The notes: generated by a model from the letters alone, not told the origin. A DNA stretch of 64,000 nucleotides from Pantoea phytobeneficialis (GCF_009728735.1 NZ_CP024636.1:2491187-2555186), one strand, 5' to 3'; positions 45,025 to 54,291 are shown, counted from the first letter of the stretch. Made by a program: numbers and translations.

Positions 45025-45531
45025 TTATGCGCCGTGGCTTTCGGTATTCATACGGCCCAGATCTTTGTCGATCAGGAACAGGCCTTCACCTTTGCTGCCC
45101 ACCAACGCCAGTTTATCCAGCACGGTTTTGAACAGCTTCTCTTCTTCATGCTGCTCCGCCACGTACCATTGCAGGAAGTTGAAGGTGGAGTAATCCTGCG
45201 TGGTCATCGCCGCATGAGCCAGTTCATTGATTTTGCTGGTGATCAGCTTTTCATGATTTAACGTTTCTTCGAACAGTTCAGCCAGGGAGTTCCAGCTGAC
45301 CGGCGGCGCCGCGATGCTGCCCAGTACTGGCAGAGAACCGGCATCGCTCAGGTAATCAAACAGGCGCTGCATATGTTCCATCTCTTCGCGAGAGTGCATT
45401 TTCAGGAAGGAGGCAGCCCCTTCAAAACCTTTGTCACTGCACCAGGCACTCATTTGCAGGTAGAGGTTGGCAGAGAAGAATTCCAGATTCAGTTGGTCAT
45501 TCAGACGAGCAGTCATTTCAGCAGTTAACAT
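45025..45531 (-). CDS. ftnA: Non-heme ferritin FtnA
   Basis: This 168-residue four-helix bundle protein has the ferroxidase ligands in their usual places: Glu17 (NLEFFS), Glu50 and His53 (REEMEHMQ), and the later EQHEEEKLF cluster (about residues 125-133). [23 protein letters not shown] is nearly identical to E. coli FtnA. It stores iron in the cytoplasm as a 24-mer. It is a single gene with a poly-T/A-rich upstream region. The start MLTAEM matches the family N-terminus. Confidence 0.95.
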   Translation of the reverse strand: MLTAEMTARLNDQLNLEFFSANLYLQMSAWCSDKGFEGAASFLKMHSREEMEHMQRLFDYLSDAGSLPVLGSIAAPPVSWNSLAELFEETLNHEKLITSKINELAHAAMTTQDYSTFNFLQWYVAEQHEEEKLFKTVLDKLALVGSKGEGLFLIDKDLGRMNTESHGA

Positions 45532-45709
45532 GGCTGATTCCTTTTTTAAATTTTTCAGGTGAGTGCGGTGAATTATGCATCAACCTATACTTTTTTGTGA
45601 AGTGATTTTCGTCAAAAAGTTGAATTTATCTTATTGATTATAAATGGAATTATTCAGGTTTTTGAATGCGACCGATTCTCATTTTTGTCTTCTTTTCATT
45701 CGGATTTAT

Positions 45710-45750
45710 TGCACCATAATGATGCGTCGAGGTTGCCTGTTTAGCGTGCA
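45710..45750 (+). promoter_or_regulatory. Two NtrC-like enhancer sites upstream of yjiH
   Basis: TGCACCATAATGATGCG at 45710-45726 has a perfect left half of the NtrC palindrome and 4 of 6 bases in the right half. TGCCTGTTTAGCGTGCA at 45734-45750 has a perfect right GTGCA and a weaker left half. Their centres are 24 bases apart and about 180-210 bases upstream of the sigma-54 promoter. They are weaker than the site at 35966. Confidence 0.45.
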
Positions 45751-45920
45751 CTCACTGCGTTATTGATTTTATTTTCAGCGATCTGATTACCTGACGAAAA
45801 TATTGATGTGAGAAATAAAGGCATCTGCGCTGAATTTCTTCAGGCAGAAAGATTGATATTTCGGTCATTTAATTGTTACTGAACAAAATTAGCGCTTTCG
45901 CAATTAAAGAAAATTCCAGC

Positions 45921-45936
45921 TGGCATAAATCCTGCT
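45921..45936 (+). promoter_or_regulatory. Sigma-54 promoter of the yjiH operon
   Basis: TGGCATAAATCCTGCT fits the sigma-54 consensus TGGCAYRNNNNYTGCW at every defined base, with GG and GC elements 10 bases apart. It lies about 60 bases upstream of the yjiH start codon. Confidence 0.75.
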
Positions 45937-45998
45937 TAGAACTTAGTTCCATATATTGCAACTGTCTGGTTAAAAAATAACGCCAGCAGGAGGGTTTT

Positions 45999-46667
45999 AT
46001 GTCTGAAGAAAAAATCATTGCTACCCATGAACGGGTGTCGGCGGGTATCGGCGGTTACGTCGCGTTGATATTGGCCATTCTGTTTTTCTCCGGCTTATTT
46101 TATAAGGTGGACGGTTTTAGCTGGTTAGGGGCGTTTGATTTCACCACGCTGGGCGGCAGTTTCGGCACCATGAAAGAATCGACCAATACCTTCCTCGGTG
46201 CCGGTGGCCTGAGCGCCAAAGCAGGCTTTCTGTTTGCGTTGTCGCTGGCCCCAACGGTGATGCTGGCGTTGGGCGTACTGGAGATCTTTACCCATTACGG
46301 TGCGATTCGCGCCGCGCACAAGTTGTTGACGCCGCTGCTGAAACCGTTGATGGGTTTGCCGGGTCGCTGTGGTCTGGCATTAATTACCGATCTGCAAAGT
46401 ACCGATGCTGGCGCTGCATTAACCAAAGAGATGTACGACCAGCAACAGGTCAGCAAAAAAGACATCGTGGTGATGTCCGCCTGGCAATATTCCGGTGCCG
46501 GTTTGATCAATAACTATTTTGCTATCGGCTCGGCGTTGTTTGCTTCAATGACGGCTCCGATCATTATTCCGCTGGTGTTAATGTTTGTTCTCAAATTCGT
46601 CGGTGCGGCTTTTGTCCGTTTCATGTTAAATAGTGTTTATAAAAAGGATTTTGCCGATGTCAAATAA
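45999..46667 (+). CDS. yjiH: YjiH family (nucleoside-recognition-type) membrane protein
   Basis: The 222-residue membrane protein has about five hydrophobic segments and a Gate/nucleoside-recognition fold. GLALITDLQSTDAGAALTKEMYDQQQVSKKDIVVMSAWQYSGAG (about residues 124-167) is characteristic of YjiH. It and YjiG probably form a two-part transporter. In E. coli the pair is encoded next to iadA (isoaspartyl dipeptidase); here an M20 hydrolase takes that place. The start at 45999 has a strong AGGAGGG upstream. Confidence 0.9.
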   Translation: MSEEKIIATHERVSAGIGGYVALILAILFFSGLFYKVDGFSWLGAFDFTTLGGSFGTMKESTNTFLGAGGLSAKAGFLFALSLAPTVMLALGVLEIFTHYGAIRAAHKLLTPLLKPLMGLPGRCGLALITDLQSTDAGAALTKEMYDQQQVSKKDIVVMSAWQYSGAGLINNYFAIGSALFASMTAPIIIPLVLMFVLKFVGAAFVRFMLNSVYKKDFADVK

Positions 46668-47130
46668 TGCTCCGTCACGGGTGAATAATAACCCGTTCGA
46701 TATTTTTATCGTGGGTGCGCGTAAAGGCTTCCATATCGCTATCCATAATCTGATGCCAAATGTGGTGATGGCTTATGTGCTGGCGGAAGTGCTGAATCTG
46801 CTGGGCATTATGCAATTCCTCGGGCATCTCTTTGCCCCGGTGATGGGGCTGTTTGGCCTACCGGGGGAAGCCATTACTGTGTTGCTGACGGCCTGGTTAT
46901 CCTCCTCGGCAGCAGTGGGGGTGGCAGTCAGTCTGCTGACCAAAGGGACTCTGAGCGGAGCGGATATCACTATCCTGGCCCCGGCAATTTTCCTGATGGG
47001 ATCACAGTTGCAATACATGGGTCGCCTGTTGGGTGTTGCCGATGTGCCGAAGAAATACTGGCCGCTGTTGATGCTGACCAGCATCATCAATGCGGTGATC
47101 GCCATGCTTGTGATGCGTTTTTTTGTTTAG
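46657..47130 (+). CDS. yjiG: YjiG family membrane protein
   Basis: The 157-residue membrane protein has about four hydrophobic segments and resembles E. coli YjiG (153): GARKGFHIAIHNLMPNVVMAYVLAEVL and GLPGEAITVLLTAWLSSSAAVGVAVSLL are conserved. The ATG at 46657 overlaps the yjiH end by 11 bases and has AAAGGATTTT upstream; a longer reading from 46633 is rejected. Overlap implies coupled translation and a joint function with YjiH. Confidence 0.9.
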   Translation: MSNNAPSRVNNNPFDIFIVGARKGFHIAIHNLMPNVVMAYVLAEVLNLLGIMQFLGHLFAPVMGLFGLPGEAITVLLTAWLSSSAAVGVAVSLLTKGTLSGADITILAPAIFLMGSQLQYMGRLLGVADVPKKYWPLLMLTSIINAVIAMLVMRFFV

Positions 47131-47140
47131 GAGCTAACCG

Positions 47141-48244
47141 GTGTCCAACGTCTTAGAACATTATCATTTTCTGCATGAAATCCCGGAACTGGGTTTTCAG
47201 GAGTTTAAAACTTCAGCCTATATCGCCGACCAGCTGGAACAGGCGGGGATCAAAGTCACTCGCGGCATTAACAACACCACCGGCATTGTGGCGGAAATTG
47301 ACAGCGGTGTGCCCGGCCCGGTGCTGGCATTGCGTGCGGATATGGATGCACTGGGACATGTCATTGATGGTGTCGCTTGTGCACGCCATACCTGCGGTCA
47401 TGATGGTCACTCCTCGGTGGTTCTGACTGCCGCACAGGAGCTGTTGAAAGAAGGGGCAATCAAAAAAGGCCGCCTGAAGTTATTGTTCCAACCCGCTGAG
47501 GAACTGGGCGCAGGCGCGCTGTCGATGATCGAGGGCGGGGCGATGGAGGATGTCGAGATGATCCTCGGTTTCCATGTGCGCCCGCTGGAAGAATGCCATG
47601 TGGGACAGGCGACGCCTGCGGTGATCTATTCTGCCTGTAGCACGCTGGAAGCGACCATCAAAGGCGTTCCGGCCCATGCGGCACGCCCGCACCTTGGCGT
47701 GAATGCGCTCGACGCGGCGGTACAGGCGGTGCAGGCCGTGAACAGTATCCATCTGTCACCGGGGCTGAACTGGAGCGTCAAAGCGACACGTTTTCTCTGT
47801 GATGCCGGTGTCACCAACTCGGTACCGGATGAAGCGCGCGTGGTGTGGGACCTGCGTTCGCAGGAAAACGAACCGATGGATATCCTCAAACAAAAAGTGA
47901 CGCAGGCGGTGCTCAATAGCGTTGCGGCACTGGGGGCAACTGCCGAGGTGGTGGTGCTCAAGGAAATGCCTGCGGCGGAGATCCATGAGGAAGCGACGGC
48001 GGTGATTCGGGCGGCGATTGTTGATGTGCTGGGCGAAGAGGGGCTGCTGGGCGCGAAAACGACGCCAGGCAGTGAAGATTTCTTCTATTACCCGGTGAAA
48101 TGCCCAACGGTGAAAGCCGGATTCTGGGGATTAGGCACCAACCTGGTGCCGGGCCTGCATCACCCTGAGATGCGTTTTGAACTGAGTTCGCTGGAAATTG
48201 GGGTGAAGATCTTCAAAGCCGCCGTAACACGGGTGCTGGGTTAG
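47141..48244 (+). CDS. M20-family amidohydrolase (peptidase M20D type)
   Basis: This 367-residue zinc hydrolase has the metal-binding blocks ALRADMDALGHV (about residue 65 on), ARHTCGHDGHSSVVLTAA (about residues 84-101), FQPAEELGAGALSMIEGG and TPGSEDFFYYPVKCP near the C-terminus. The family includes aminoacylases, hippurate hydrolases and IAA-amino-acid hydrolases, all of which split an amide bond of an N-acyl amino acid or dipeptide-like compound. The GTG start at 47141 follows TAGGAGCTAACC. As the third gene of a sigma-54 operon with a YjiHG transporter, it probably frees amino nitrogen from an imported compound. The exact substrate is not known. Confidence 0.88.
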   Translation: MSNVLEHYHFLHEIPELGFQEFKTSAYIADQLEQAGIKVTRGINNTTGIVAEIDSGVPGPVLALRADMDALGHVIDGVACARHTCGHDGHSSVVLTAAQELLKEGAIKKGRLKLLFQPAEELGAGALSMIEGGAMEDVEMILGFHVRPLEECHVGQATPAVIYSACSTLEATIKGVPAHAARPHLGVNALDAAVQAVQAVNSIHLSPGLNWSVKATRFLCDAGVTNSVPDEARVVWDLRSQENEPMDILKQKVTQAVLNSVAALGATAEVVVLKEMPAAEIHEEATAVIRAAIVDVLGEEGLLGAKTTPGSEDFFYYPVKCPTVKAGFWGLGTNLVPGLHHPEMRFELSSLEIGVKIFKAAVTRVLG

Positions 48245-48267
48245 TTTTTCCTTGCCCTCACCCTAAC

Positions 48268-48339
48268 CCTCACCCGCCAGCGGGAGAGGGGACCGATCGA
48301 GCATATAGCACACCTCCTTCTCCCGCTGGCGGGAGAAGG
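48268..48339. repeat. Pair of family B palindromes
   Basis: Family B copies at 48268-48291 and 48316-48339 carry the outer flanks CCCTCACCCTAACCC on the left and GGGATGAGGGGG on the right. They lie between the M20 gene and prfC, both on the plus strand. Confidence 0.8.
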
Positions 48340-48490
48340 CTGGGATGAGGGGGCTGCGTGCACCCAACATTCCCCACCTCACTGAAATATTGTATGCTAT
48401 GCCGCCTGAATAACCGCTGGCTCAGCCCCGGTCACCCTGATTTATTCGCAGCGCGCGGCTCGTGCGTTGCCCTTTGAGAAGATTTCACTG

Positions 48491-50080
48491 ATGTCTAATG
48501 CTCCCTTTTTACAAGAGGTGGCGCGCCGCCGTACCTTCGCGATCATTTCGCACCCGGACGCCGGTAAAACCACTATCACCGAGAAAGTTCTGCTGTTCGG
48601 ACAGGCGATCCAGACCGCCGGTACGGTAAAAGGCCGTGGATCAAACCAACACGCCAAATCCGACTGGATGGAGATGGAGAAGCAGCGTGGTATCTCCATC
48701 ACCACCTCGGTGATGCAGTTCCCCTATCGTGACAGCCTGGTGAACCTGCTGGATACCCCCGGGCACGAAGACTTCTCGGAAGATACCTACCGTACGCTGA
48801 CGGCGGTGGACTGCTGCCTGATGGTGATCGATGCCGCCAAAGGTGTTGAAGATCGTACCCGTAAGCTGATGGAAGTGACCCGTCTGCGTGATACGCCGAT
48901 CATCACCTTTATGAACAAACTTGACCGTGATATCCGCGACCCGATGGAGCTGCTGGATGAAGTCGAGAACGAGCTGAAGATCGCCTGTGCGCCTATTACC
49001 TGGCCGATCGGCTGCGGCAAACTGTTTAAAGGCGTGTATCACCTCTATAACGATGAAACCTATCTGTACCAGACTGGTCAGGGGCACACCATTCAGGAAG
49101 TGCGTATCGTTAAAGGGCTGAACAATCCGGATCTCGACAAAGCCGTCGGTGAAGATCTGGCGCAGCAGCTGCGCGATGAGCTGGAGCTGGTGCAGGGTGC
49201 ATCCAACGAATTTGATGAAGAGTTGTTCCTGAGCGGCGAAATCACCCCGGTGTTTTTCGGCACCGCGCTGGGTAACTTTGGCGTTGACCATATGCTGGAT
49301 GGCCTGGTTTCCTGGGCACCGGCACCGATGCCGCGTCAGAGCGACACCCGTACCGTGGAAGCTAAAGAAGAGAAGTTCAGCGGCTTCGTGTTCAAGATTC
49401 AGGCCAACATGGACCCGAAACACCGCGACCGCGTGGCTTTTATGCGCGTGGTATCCGGTAAATATGAGAAGGGCATGAAGCTGCGTCAGGTTCGCATCGG
49501 CAAAGATGTGGTGATCTCTGACGCGCTGACCTTTATGGCCGGTGACCGTTCACATGTGGAAGAAGCCTATCCGGGCGATATCATCGGTCTGCACAACCAC
49601 GGCACCATCCAGATTGGCGACACCTTCACCCAGGGTGAGAACATGAAGTTCACCGGTATTCCGAACTTCGCCCCTGAGCTATTCCGTCGTATTCGCCTGC
49701 GCGATCCGCTGAAGCAGAAACAATTGCTGAAGGGTTTGGTACAGCTGTCGGAAGAGGGCGCAGTACAGGTATTCCGTCCGGTGCATAACAACGATTTGAT
49801 CGTTGGTGCGGTGGGTGTGTTGCAGTTTGACGTGGTAGTCGCGCGCCTGAAAAGCGAATACAACGTTGAAGCAATTTACGAATCGGTCAACGTGGCAACC
49901 GCGCGTTGGGTTGAATGTGCTGACGTGAAGAAATTCGATGAATTTCAACGTAAAAACGAGATCAACCTTGCGCTGGATGGCGGCGATAACCTGACCTATA
50001 TTGCCCCAACCATGGTGAATCTGAATATCACCCAGGAACGTTATCCTGACGTGACTTTCCGCAAAACGCGCGAGCATTAA
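48491..50080 (+). CDS. prfC: Peptide chain release factor 3
   Basis: The 529-residue translational GTPase has exactly the E. coli length. GTP-binding motifs are present: SHPDAGKTT (G1), RGIS (G2), DTPGHEDF (G3) and FMNKLDRD (G4). RF3 releases RF1/RF2 from the ribosome after peptide release. The ATG at 48491 is chosen to match the [25 protein letters not shown] opening; an upstream ATG at 48467 adds eight unrelated residues. Gene order prfC-osmY-ytjA-yjjU-yjjV is that of E. coli. Confidence 0.97.
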   Translation: MSNAPFLQEVARRRTFAIISHPDAGKTTITEKVLLFGQAIQTAGTVKGRGSNQHAKSDWMEMEKQRGISITTSVMQFPYRDSLVNLLDTPGHEDFSEDTYRTLTAVDCCLMVIDAAKGVEDRTRKLMEVTRLRDTPIITFMNKLDRDIRDPMELLDEVENELKIACAPITWPIGCGKLFKGVYHLYNDETYLYQTGQGHTIQEVRIVKGLNNPDLDKAVGEDLAQQLRDELELVQGASNEFDEELFLSGEITPVFFGTALGNFGVDHMLDGLVSWAPAPMPRQSDTRTVEAKEEKFSGFVFKIQANMDPKHRDRVAFMRVVSGKYEKGMKLRQVRIGKDVVISDALTFMAGDRSHVEEAYPGDIIGLHNHGTIQIGDTFTQGENMKFTGIPNFAPELFRRIRLRDPLKQKQLLKGLVQLSEEGAVQVFRPVHNNDLIVGAVGVLQFDVVVARLKSEYNVEAIYESVNVATARWVECADVKKFDEFQRKNEINLALDGGDNLTYIAPTMVNLNITQERYPDVTFRKTREH

Positions 50081-50093
50081 TCGCCGTTTTCTC

Positions 50094-50125
50094 CAGGGCC
50101 TGTGGTTTCCACTGGCCCTGTTTTT
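50094..50125 (+). terminator. Intrinsic terminator of prfC
   Basis: An outer stem CAGGGCC/GGCCCTG and inner stem GTGG/CCAC, with a T-T mismatch between them, are followed by TTTTT. It starts 13 bases after the prfC stop codon. Confidence 0.85.
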
Positions 50126-50338
50126 CCCTTCCAGACTCCTCTTAAAAACGCTGTTTTTTTCGCTTTTTGGCGAGATATCAACCACAAAAACCGGCAAAAC
50201 CCTCAGTCCCGTCTATGATCATTCTGTCGGACGAGAAAAGAAACTTCAGGTTTCATTGCGTCCATTATCGCAGCAACGCCGTTTGTTGCTGGCTCATTCG
50301 CGGTTGCGGATGCGTAAACGGATAGAAGGATGATATCG

Positions 50339-50953
50339 ATGATTAAGACTAAGATTGCCAAAACACTGATTGCCGCTCTGGCGGGTTCGGCCCTGATGAG
50401 TGGCGCAGCACTGGCCGATGAATCCCTGACGCAAAAAGCGCAGGCGACCGCCGACAGTGCCGGGGCAAAAATCGATAGCTCTATGAAAAAAGTCGGTGGG
50501 TATATGGATGACAGCGGCATCACCGCCAAAGCGAAAGCGGCGCTGGTGGATGATGAAGCGATAAAAAGCACGGATATCTCAGTAAACACGCATCAGGGCG
50601 TAGTGACCTTGAGCGGTTTTGTCACCTCTCAGGATCAGGCGGAAAAAGCCGTAGCCGTGGTGCAGAAAGTTGAAGGGGTGAAATCCGTCAGTGACAAACT
50701 GCACGTTAAAGACAGCAAAACCACCTCACTGAAAGGTTATGCCGGGGATGCGGCAACCACCAGTGAAATCAAAGCTAAACTTTTAGCGGATGACATCGTG
50801 CCATCACGCAACGTGAAGGTGGAAACCACGGATGGCGTGGTGCAGTTGTCCGGTACGGTTGCCAACAAGGCGCAGTCGGACCGCGCTGAACAAATCGCCA
50901 AAGCCATTGAAGGCGTGAAAAGTGTCAAGAATGACCTGACGATTAAATCTTAA
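50339..50953 (+). CDS. osmY: Osmotically inducible periplasmic chaperone OsmY
   Basis: The 204-residue protein has a signal peptide (about residues 1-28, ending GAALADE) and two BON domains: [34 protein letters not shown] and [32 protein letters not shown], each ending in a VEGVKSV or IEGVKSV segment. OsmY acts in the periplasm under osmotic and stationary-phase stress. The ATG at 50339 has GAAGGATG upstream at the right distance; the ATG three codons earlier overlaps the ribosome binding site. It lies downstream of prfC as in E. coli. Confidence 0.95.
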   Translation: MIKTKIAKTLIAALAGSALMSGAALADESLTQKAQATADSAGAKIDSSMKKVGGYMDDSGITAKAKAALVDDEAIKSTDISVNTHQGVVTLSGFVTSQDQAEKAVAVVQKVEGVKSVSDKLHVKDSKTTSLKGYAGDAATTSEIKAKLLADDIVPSRNVKVETTDGVVQLSGTVANKAQSDRAEQIAKAIEGVKSVKNDLTIKS

Positions 50954-50961
50954 CCCTGGGC

Positions 50962-50988
50962 GCTGCGGCTTTTCGTATCCGCCGCAGC
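50962..50988 (+). terminator. Hairpin after osmY
   Basis: An 8-bp stem GCTGCGGC/GCCGCAGC with an 11-base loop follows the osmY stop codon by eight bases. There is no T-run immediately after it, so termination may be partial. Confidence 0.45.
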
Positions 50989-51066
50989 ATAATAACAACA
51001 TCTTTCTGCACACCCACATTGGGATGAACTAAGCAGTTCGATTTTCACGATGGTAAGGAGAGGCTT

Positions 51067-51228
51067 ATGTTTCGTTGGGGCATTATCTTTCTGGTGATCG
51101 CACTGATTGCTGCAGCATTAGGATTTGGCGGTCTGGCGGGTACGGCAGCATGGGCGGCTAAAATTGTCTTTATTGTCGGTATTATTCTGTTCCTCATCAG
51201 CCTGTTTACCGGGCGTAAACGACCCTGA
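51067..51228 (+). CDS. ytjA: Small membrane protein YtjA (DUF1328)
   Basis: A 53-residue two-helix membrane protein reads [20 protein letters not shown] at its start and ends [12 protein letters not shown]. This is almost identical to E. coli YtjA (53). AAGGAGAGGCTT precedes the ATG. It lies between osmY and yjjU, its place in E. coli. The function is unknown; the family is small, hydrophobic and stress-associated. Confidence 0.95.
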   Translation: MFRWGIIFLVIALIAAALGFGGLAGTAAWAAKIVFIVGIILFLISLFTGRKRP

Positions 51229-51371
51229 CTCTGAGTCATAGTTCGCTCACCCGGCAGTAGCCTGAAGCGGAGACCAGTCAGGGCATAATAATGACTGGTT
51301 CTCCGGGTTGCGGGCGGTGGCGATTCTGCGCTTTAGCACCCCTCAGAGAAAGAACCGCTGAGGGACACATT

Positions 51372-52424
51372 TTGGGTATACGCATCCCTGTGACGCTGGG
51401 AACCATCGAACCCTTAGCGCTCACGCCCTTCAAATCAAACAAAATTGCGCTGGTGTGCGAAGGTGGCGGTCAACGTGGCATCTTTACCGCCGGAGTGCTG
51501 GATGAGTTTCAGCGCGCAGGCTTCAATCCTTTTGATCTGATGCTTGGCACCTCCGCAGGCGCACAAAATCTCTCAGCGTATGTCTGCGCCCAACCGGGTT
51601 ATGCGCGGCGCGTGATCACCCGTTACACCACCAGCAAACTCTTCTTTGATCCGGTGCGTTTTGTGCGTGGCGGAAATCTGATCGATCTGGACTGGCTGGT
51701 AGATATCACCAGTCAGGAGCTGCCGTTGGCGATGAGCACGGCGGAGGGGCTGTTTGCCAAAGGCAGTGAGTTTTATATGTGCGCTTGCCGCAGCGATGAT
51801 TACAGCGCGCATTACTTCAGCCCAACCCGCAATACCTGGCTCGATATCATCAGAGCCTCCAGTGCCATTCCGGGGTTCTATCGCAGCGGCGTGGAGATGG
51901 ATGGCATCAGTTATCTGGATGGCGGTATCAGCGATGCCATTCCGGTGCGTGAGGCGGCCCGGCGGGGTGCCGATACCGTTGTGGTGATTCGCACCGTTCC
52001 GTCGCAGATGTCGTACACACCGAAATGGATCAAGCGCATGGAACGCTGGCTGAGCGACAGCGCTTTGCAGCCAATGATCAACATCTTGCATCAGCACGAA
52101 GAAAGTTATCATGATATTCAACAATTTATCGATCAGCCGCCGGGGGATTTGCGCATTATCGAGATCTTCCCACCCAAACCGTTAGCCAGTAACGCGCTGG
52201 GCAGTCGCATCGCCTCGTTGAATCAGGATTACCATCTGGGGCGGCGCTGCGGCCGCTATTTCCTGGCCACGCTCGGGCAGTGGCTGAGTGATGCCGAACC
52301 ATTTGTGCGGCATACTGTCGTTACGCCACCTGCTGCGGTGGCGAATGCGCCGGATAACCGCGAGGTCAACACGCCAGACGTGGCCGGTAACGATGCTGAT
52401 TATGATGCAGGTTCGCTGGCATGA
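51372..52424 (+). CDS. yjjU: Patatin-like phospholipase YjjU
   Basis: The protein of about 350 residues has the patatin fold: oxyanion motif CEGGGQRGIFTAGVLDE (about residues 25-41), nucleophile Ser in LGTSAGAQN, and catalytic Asp in YLDGGISDAIP (about residue 185). It belongs to the bacterial patatin-like phospholipase family and resembles E. coli YjjU (357). I choose a TTG start at 51372, with GAGGGACAC upstream, because the following GIRIPVTLGT matches the E. coli N-terminus (MGQRIPVTLGN). An ATG at 51291 would add 27 residues unlike the family. It overlaps yjjV by four bases. Confidence 0.88.
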   Translation: MGIRIPVTLGTIEPLALTPFKSNKIALVCEGGGQRGIFTAGVLDEFQRAGFNPFDLMLGTSAGAQNLSAYVCAQPGYARRVITRYTTSKLFFDPVRFVRGGNLIDLDWLVDITSQELPLAMSTAEGLFAKGSEFYMCACRSDDYSAHYFSPTRNTWLDIIRASSAIPGFYRSGVEMDGISYLDGGISDAIPVREAARRGADTVVVIRTVPSQMSYTPKWIKRMERWLSDSALQPMINILHQHEESYHDIQQFIDQPPGDLRIIEIFPPKPLASNALGSRIASLNQDYHLGRRCGRYFLATLGQWLSDAEPFVRHTVVTPPAAVANAPDNREVNTPDVAGNDADYDAGSLA

Positions 52425-53197
52425 GATTTATCGATACCCACTGCCATTTTGACTTCCCGCCGTTTGTTGATGCGGCGGAAGCGAGCATTGTGCGTGCTGC
52501 GCAGGCAGGGGTTGAACGTATTATTGTACCCAGCGTCGATGCCAGCCGCTTTGCGCTGGTCAGCCAGCTGGCACAACAACATGCCGCGTTATATGCCGCG
52601 CTGGGGCTGCATCCGATTCAGATCGCCGTGCATCAGGATACGCACCTTGATCAACTGACGGATTGTCTGCACACCCCGGACGTAAAACGCGTGGCATTGG
52701 GGGAGATCGGACTCGATCTGTATATGGACGATCCCCAGTTCGACAAACAAACCCGGCTGCTGGATGGGCAGTTGAAGCTAGCCAAACGTTTCGATCTGCC
52801 GGTGATCCTCCATTCACGTCGTACCCACGATCAGCTGGCGCTGCATTTGCGCCGTCACGATCTGCCGCGCCGTGGTGTGGTGCACGGTTTTGCCGGTAGC
52901 CTGCAACAGGCACAGCGTTTTATCCAACTTGGCTATGCGATCGGCGTCGGTGGCACCATTACCTATGAACGCGCCAGTAAAACGCGTAACACCATCGCAG
53001 CATTGCCGCTGGATTCCCTGTTACTGGAAACCGATGCGCCTGATATGCCGCTGAACGGTTATCAGGGCGAACCCAATCGCCCGGAGCGAGCACGGCTGGT
53101 GTTTGATGTCTTGTGCCAGCTACGCCGTGAGCCGCCGGATGTCATCGCTGATGCGCTATGGCAAAACAGCCTGCGCGTCTTCAATCTCCCCGACTGA
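52421..53197 (+). CDS. yjjV: TatD-family metal-dependent hydrolase YjjV
   Basis: The 258-residue TIM-barrel hydrolase has the TatD metal ligands: FIDTHCHFDFP (HxH, residues 6-8), GEIGLDLY (Glu, about residue 90), VILHSRR (His), VVHGFAG (His) and LLETDAPDMP (Asp, about residue 206). TatD proteins are DNases or 3'-exonucleases. It begins within the end of yjjU (ATGA overlap). In E. coli, yjjW and yjjI (a radical-activating and a glycyl-radical enzyme) lie between yjjV and deoC; here they are absent. Confidence 0.93.
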   Translation: MRFIDTHCHFDFPPFVDAAEASIVRAAQAGVERIIVPSVDASRFALVSQLAQQHAALYAALGLHPIQIAVHQDTHLDQLTDCLHTPDVKRVALGEIGLDLYMDDPQFDKQTRLLDGQLKLAKRFDLPVILHSRRTHDQLALHLRRHDLPRRGVVHGFAGSLQQAQRFIQLGYAIGVGGTITYERASKTRNTIAALPLDSLLLETDAPDMPLNGYQGEPNRPERARLVFDVLCQLRREPPDVIADALWQNSLRVFNLPD

Positions 53198-53273
53198 ACC
53201 TGGTCTGATCCCTGCGTGCTGCTCTGAATTGGCTACATTTACAGGGTGGTGGCGACACAACTTTCTCAATTAA

Positions 53274-53289
53274 TGTGATAATAATAACA
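53274..53289 (+). promoter_or_regulatory. CRP-like site, deo distal
   Basis: TGTGATAATAATAACA matches TGTGA-N6-TCACA at 9 of 10 positions. Confidence 0.6.
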
Positions 53290-53330
53290 TCTGCATTCCC
53301 GATCGTACCGGGCATGTAATGGTGATATTT

Positions 53331-53346
53331 TGTGATTTTTATCACC
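53331..53346 (+). promoter_or_regulatory. CRP-like site, deo proximal
   Basis: TGTGATTTTTATCACC matches TGTGA-N6-TCACA at 9 of 10 positions. It lies 57 bases from the distal site. Confidence 0.7.
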
Positions 53347-53416
53347 TAATAAATGTATTATTTGCACAGTTTTCTTTTTTCATGTGATGAATGATCGAAT
53401 ATTTCGTCGCTCAAAT

Positions 53417-53432
53417 TGTTAGAATTATCACA
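53417..53432 (+). promoter_or_regulatory. DeoR operator
   Basis: TGTTAGAATTATCACA matches the E. coli DeoR palindrome TGTTAGAATTCTAACA at 14 of 16 positions, with a perfect left half. It lies about 50 bases before deoC, in the position expected for the promoter-proximal operator. Deoxyribose 5-phosphate is the inducer of DeoR. Confidence 0.75.
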
Positions 53433-53480
53433 TTCCCTGGCGGGCGACTTCCGCCCAGGCTGACTTTTTTGGAGAGTACC

Positions 53481-54260
53481 ATGACTGATTTCACCGCAGC
53501 CGCGCAGCGCGCACTGCAACTGATGGATTTGACCACACTGAACGATGACGATACTGACGAAAAAGTGATCGCGCTGTGCCGCCAGGCCAAATCACCCGCT
53601 GGTAACACCGCCGCTATCTGTATCTACCCGCGCTTTATCCCGGTGGCGCGCAAAGCGTTGCGCGAGCAGGGCACACCGGAAATCCGTATCGCCACGGTGA
53701 CCAACTTCCCGCATGGCAATGATGATCTGGATATCGCACTGGCGGAAACCCGCGCGGCGATCGCTTACGGTGCCGATGAGGTGGATGTGGTGTTCCCGTA
53801 TCGCGCGCTGCTGGCGGGCAATCGTCAGATCGGTTTTGATCTGGTGAAAGCCTGCAAAGAAGCTTGTGCGGCATCTGGTGTATTGCTGAAAGTCATTATC
53901 GAAAGCGGTGAACTGAAAGATGCGGCGTTAATCCGTGAGGCTTCCGAAATCGCTATCGATGCCGGTGCCGACTTTATCAAAACCTCCACCGGTAAGGTGC
54001 CGGTCAACGCCACGCCGGAAACCGCCGCTATCATGCTGAGCGTGATCCGCGATAAAGGCGTGCAGCAGCAGGTCGGTTTTAAACCGGCAGGTGGCGTGCG
54101 CAGCGCAGAGGATGCGGCCCATTATCTGCAACTGGCCGACGATATCCTTGGTGCGGGTTGGGCGGATGCTCGCCATTTCCGTTTTGGCGCTTCCAGCCTG
54201 TTGGCGAGCCTGCTTAATACGCTGGGCCATGTCACCACCGCCAGCAAAGCTGGGTATTAA
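53481..54260 (+). CDS. deoC: Deoxyribose-phosphate aldolase
   Basis: The 259-residue class I aldolase equals E. coli DeoC in length. The Schiff-base Lys lies in [14 protein letters not shown] (about residue 167), and a second key Lys in [10 protein letters not shown] (about residue 201). It splits deoxyribose 5-phosphate to acetaldehyde and glyceraldehyde 3-phosphate. The ATG at 53481 with GGAGAG upstream is used; a longer reading from 53391 runs through the promoter region. It is the first gene of the deoCABD operon. Confidence 0.97.
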   Translation: MTDFTAAAQRALQLMDLTTLNDDDTDEKVIALCRQAKSPAGNTAAICIYPRFIPVARKALREQGTPEIRIATVTNFPHGNDDLDIALAETRAAIAYGADEVDVVFPYRALLAGNRQIGFDLVKACKEACAASGVLLKVIIESGELKDAALIREASEIAIDAGADFIKTSTGKVPVNATPETAAIMLSVIRDKGVQQQVGFKPAGGVRSAEDAAHYLQLADDILGAGWADARHFRFGASSLLASLLNTLGHVTTASKAGY

Positions 54261-54267
54261 TTGTTTT

Positions 54268-54291
54268 CGTAGCGGCGCGATTTATCGCGCG
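54268..54291. repeat. Family A palindrome inside the deo operon
   Basis: One family A copy lies between deoC and deoA, 7 bases after the deoC stop codon. A stable palindrome at this position could protect the deoC part of the transcript and uncouple its amount from deoABD. Confidence 0.75.

Larger units (their letters stand above)
45532..45998. promoter_or_regulatory. Divergent intergenic region, ftnA / yjiH operon
   Basis: This very AT-rich gap of about 470 bases contains no gene. Toward yjiH it holds two NtrC-like half-conserved sites and a sigma-54 promoter (listed separately). AGCAGGAGGG precedes the yjiH start. The ftnA side has an ATTCCTTTT (AAGGAAT on the minus strand) ribosome binding site. 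Confidence 0.55.
53198..53480 (+). promoter_or_regulatory. deo operon control region
   Basis: This stretch of about 280 bases contains two CRP-like sites and a DeoR-like operator (listed separately). A hairpin at 53436-53459 (CCTGGCGG/CCGCCCAGG with one bulged C) lies in the leader just before the TTTGGAGAG ribosome binding site. The two CRP-like sites are 57 bases apart centre to centre, near the spacing used for CytR sandwiching in E. coli deoP2. CytR itself recognises loosely defined sequences that I cannot place. Confidence 0.65.
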
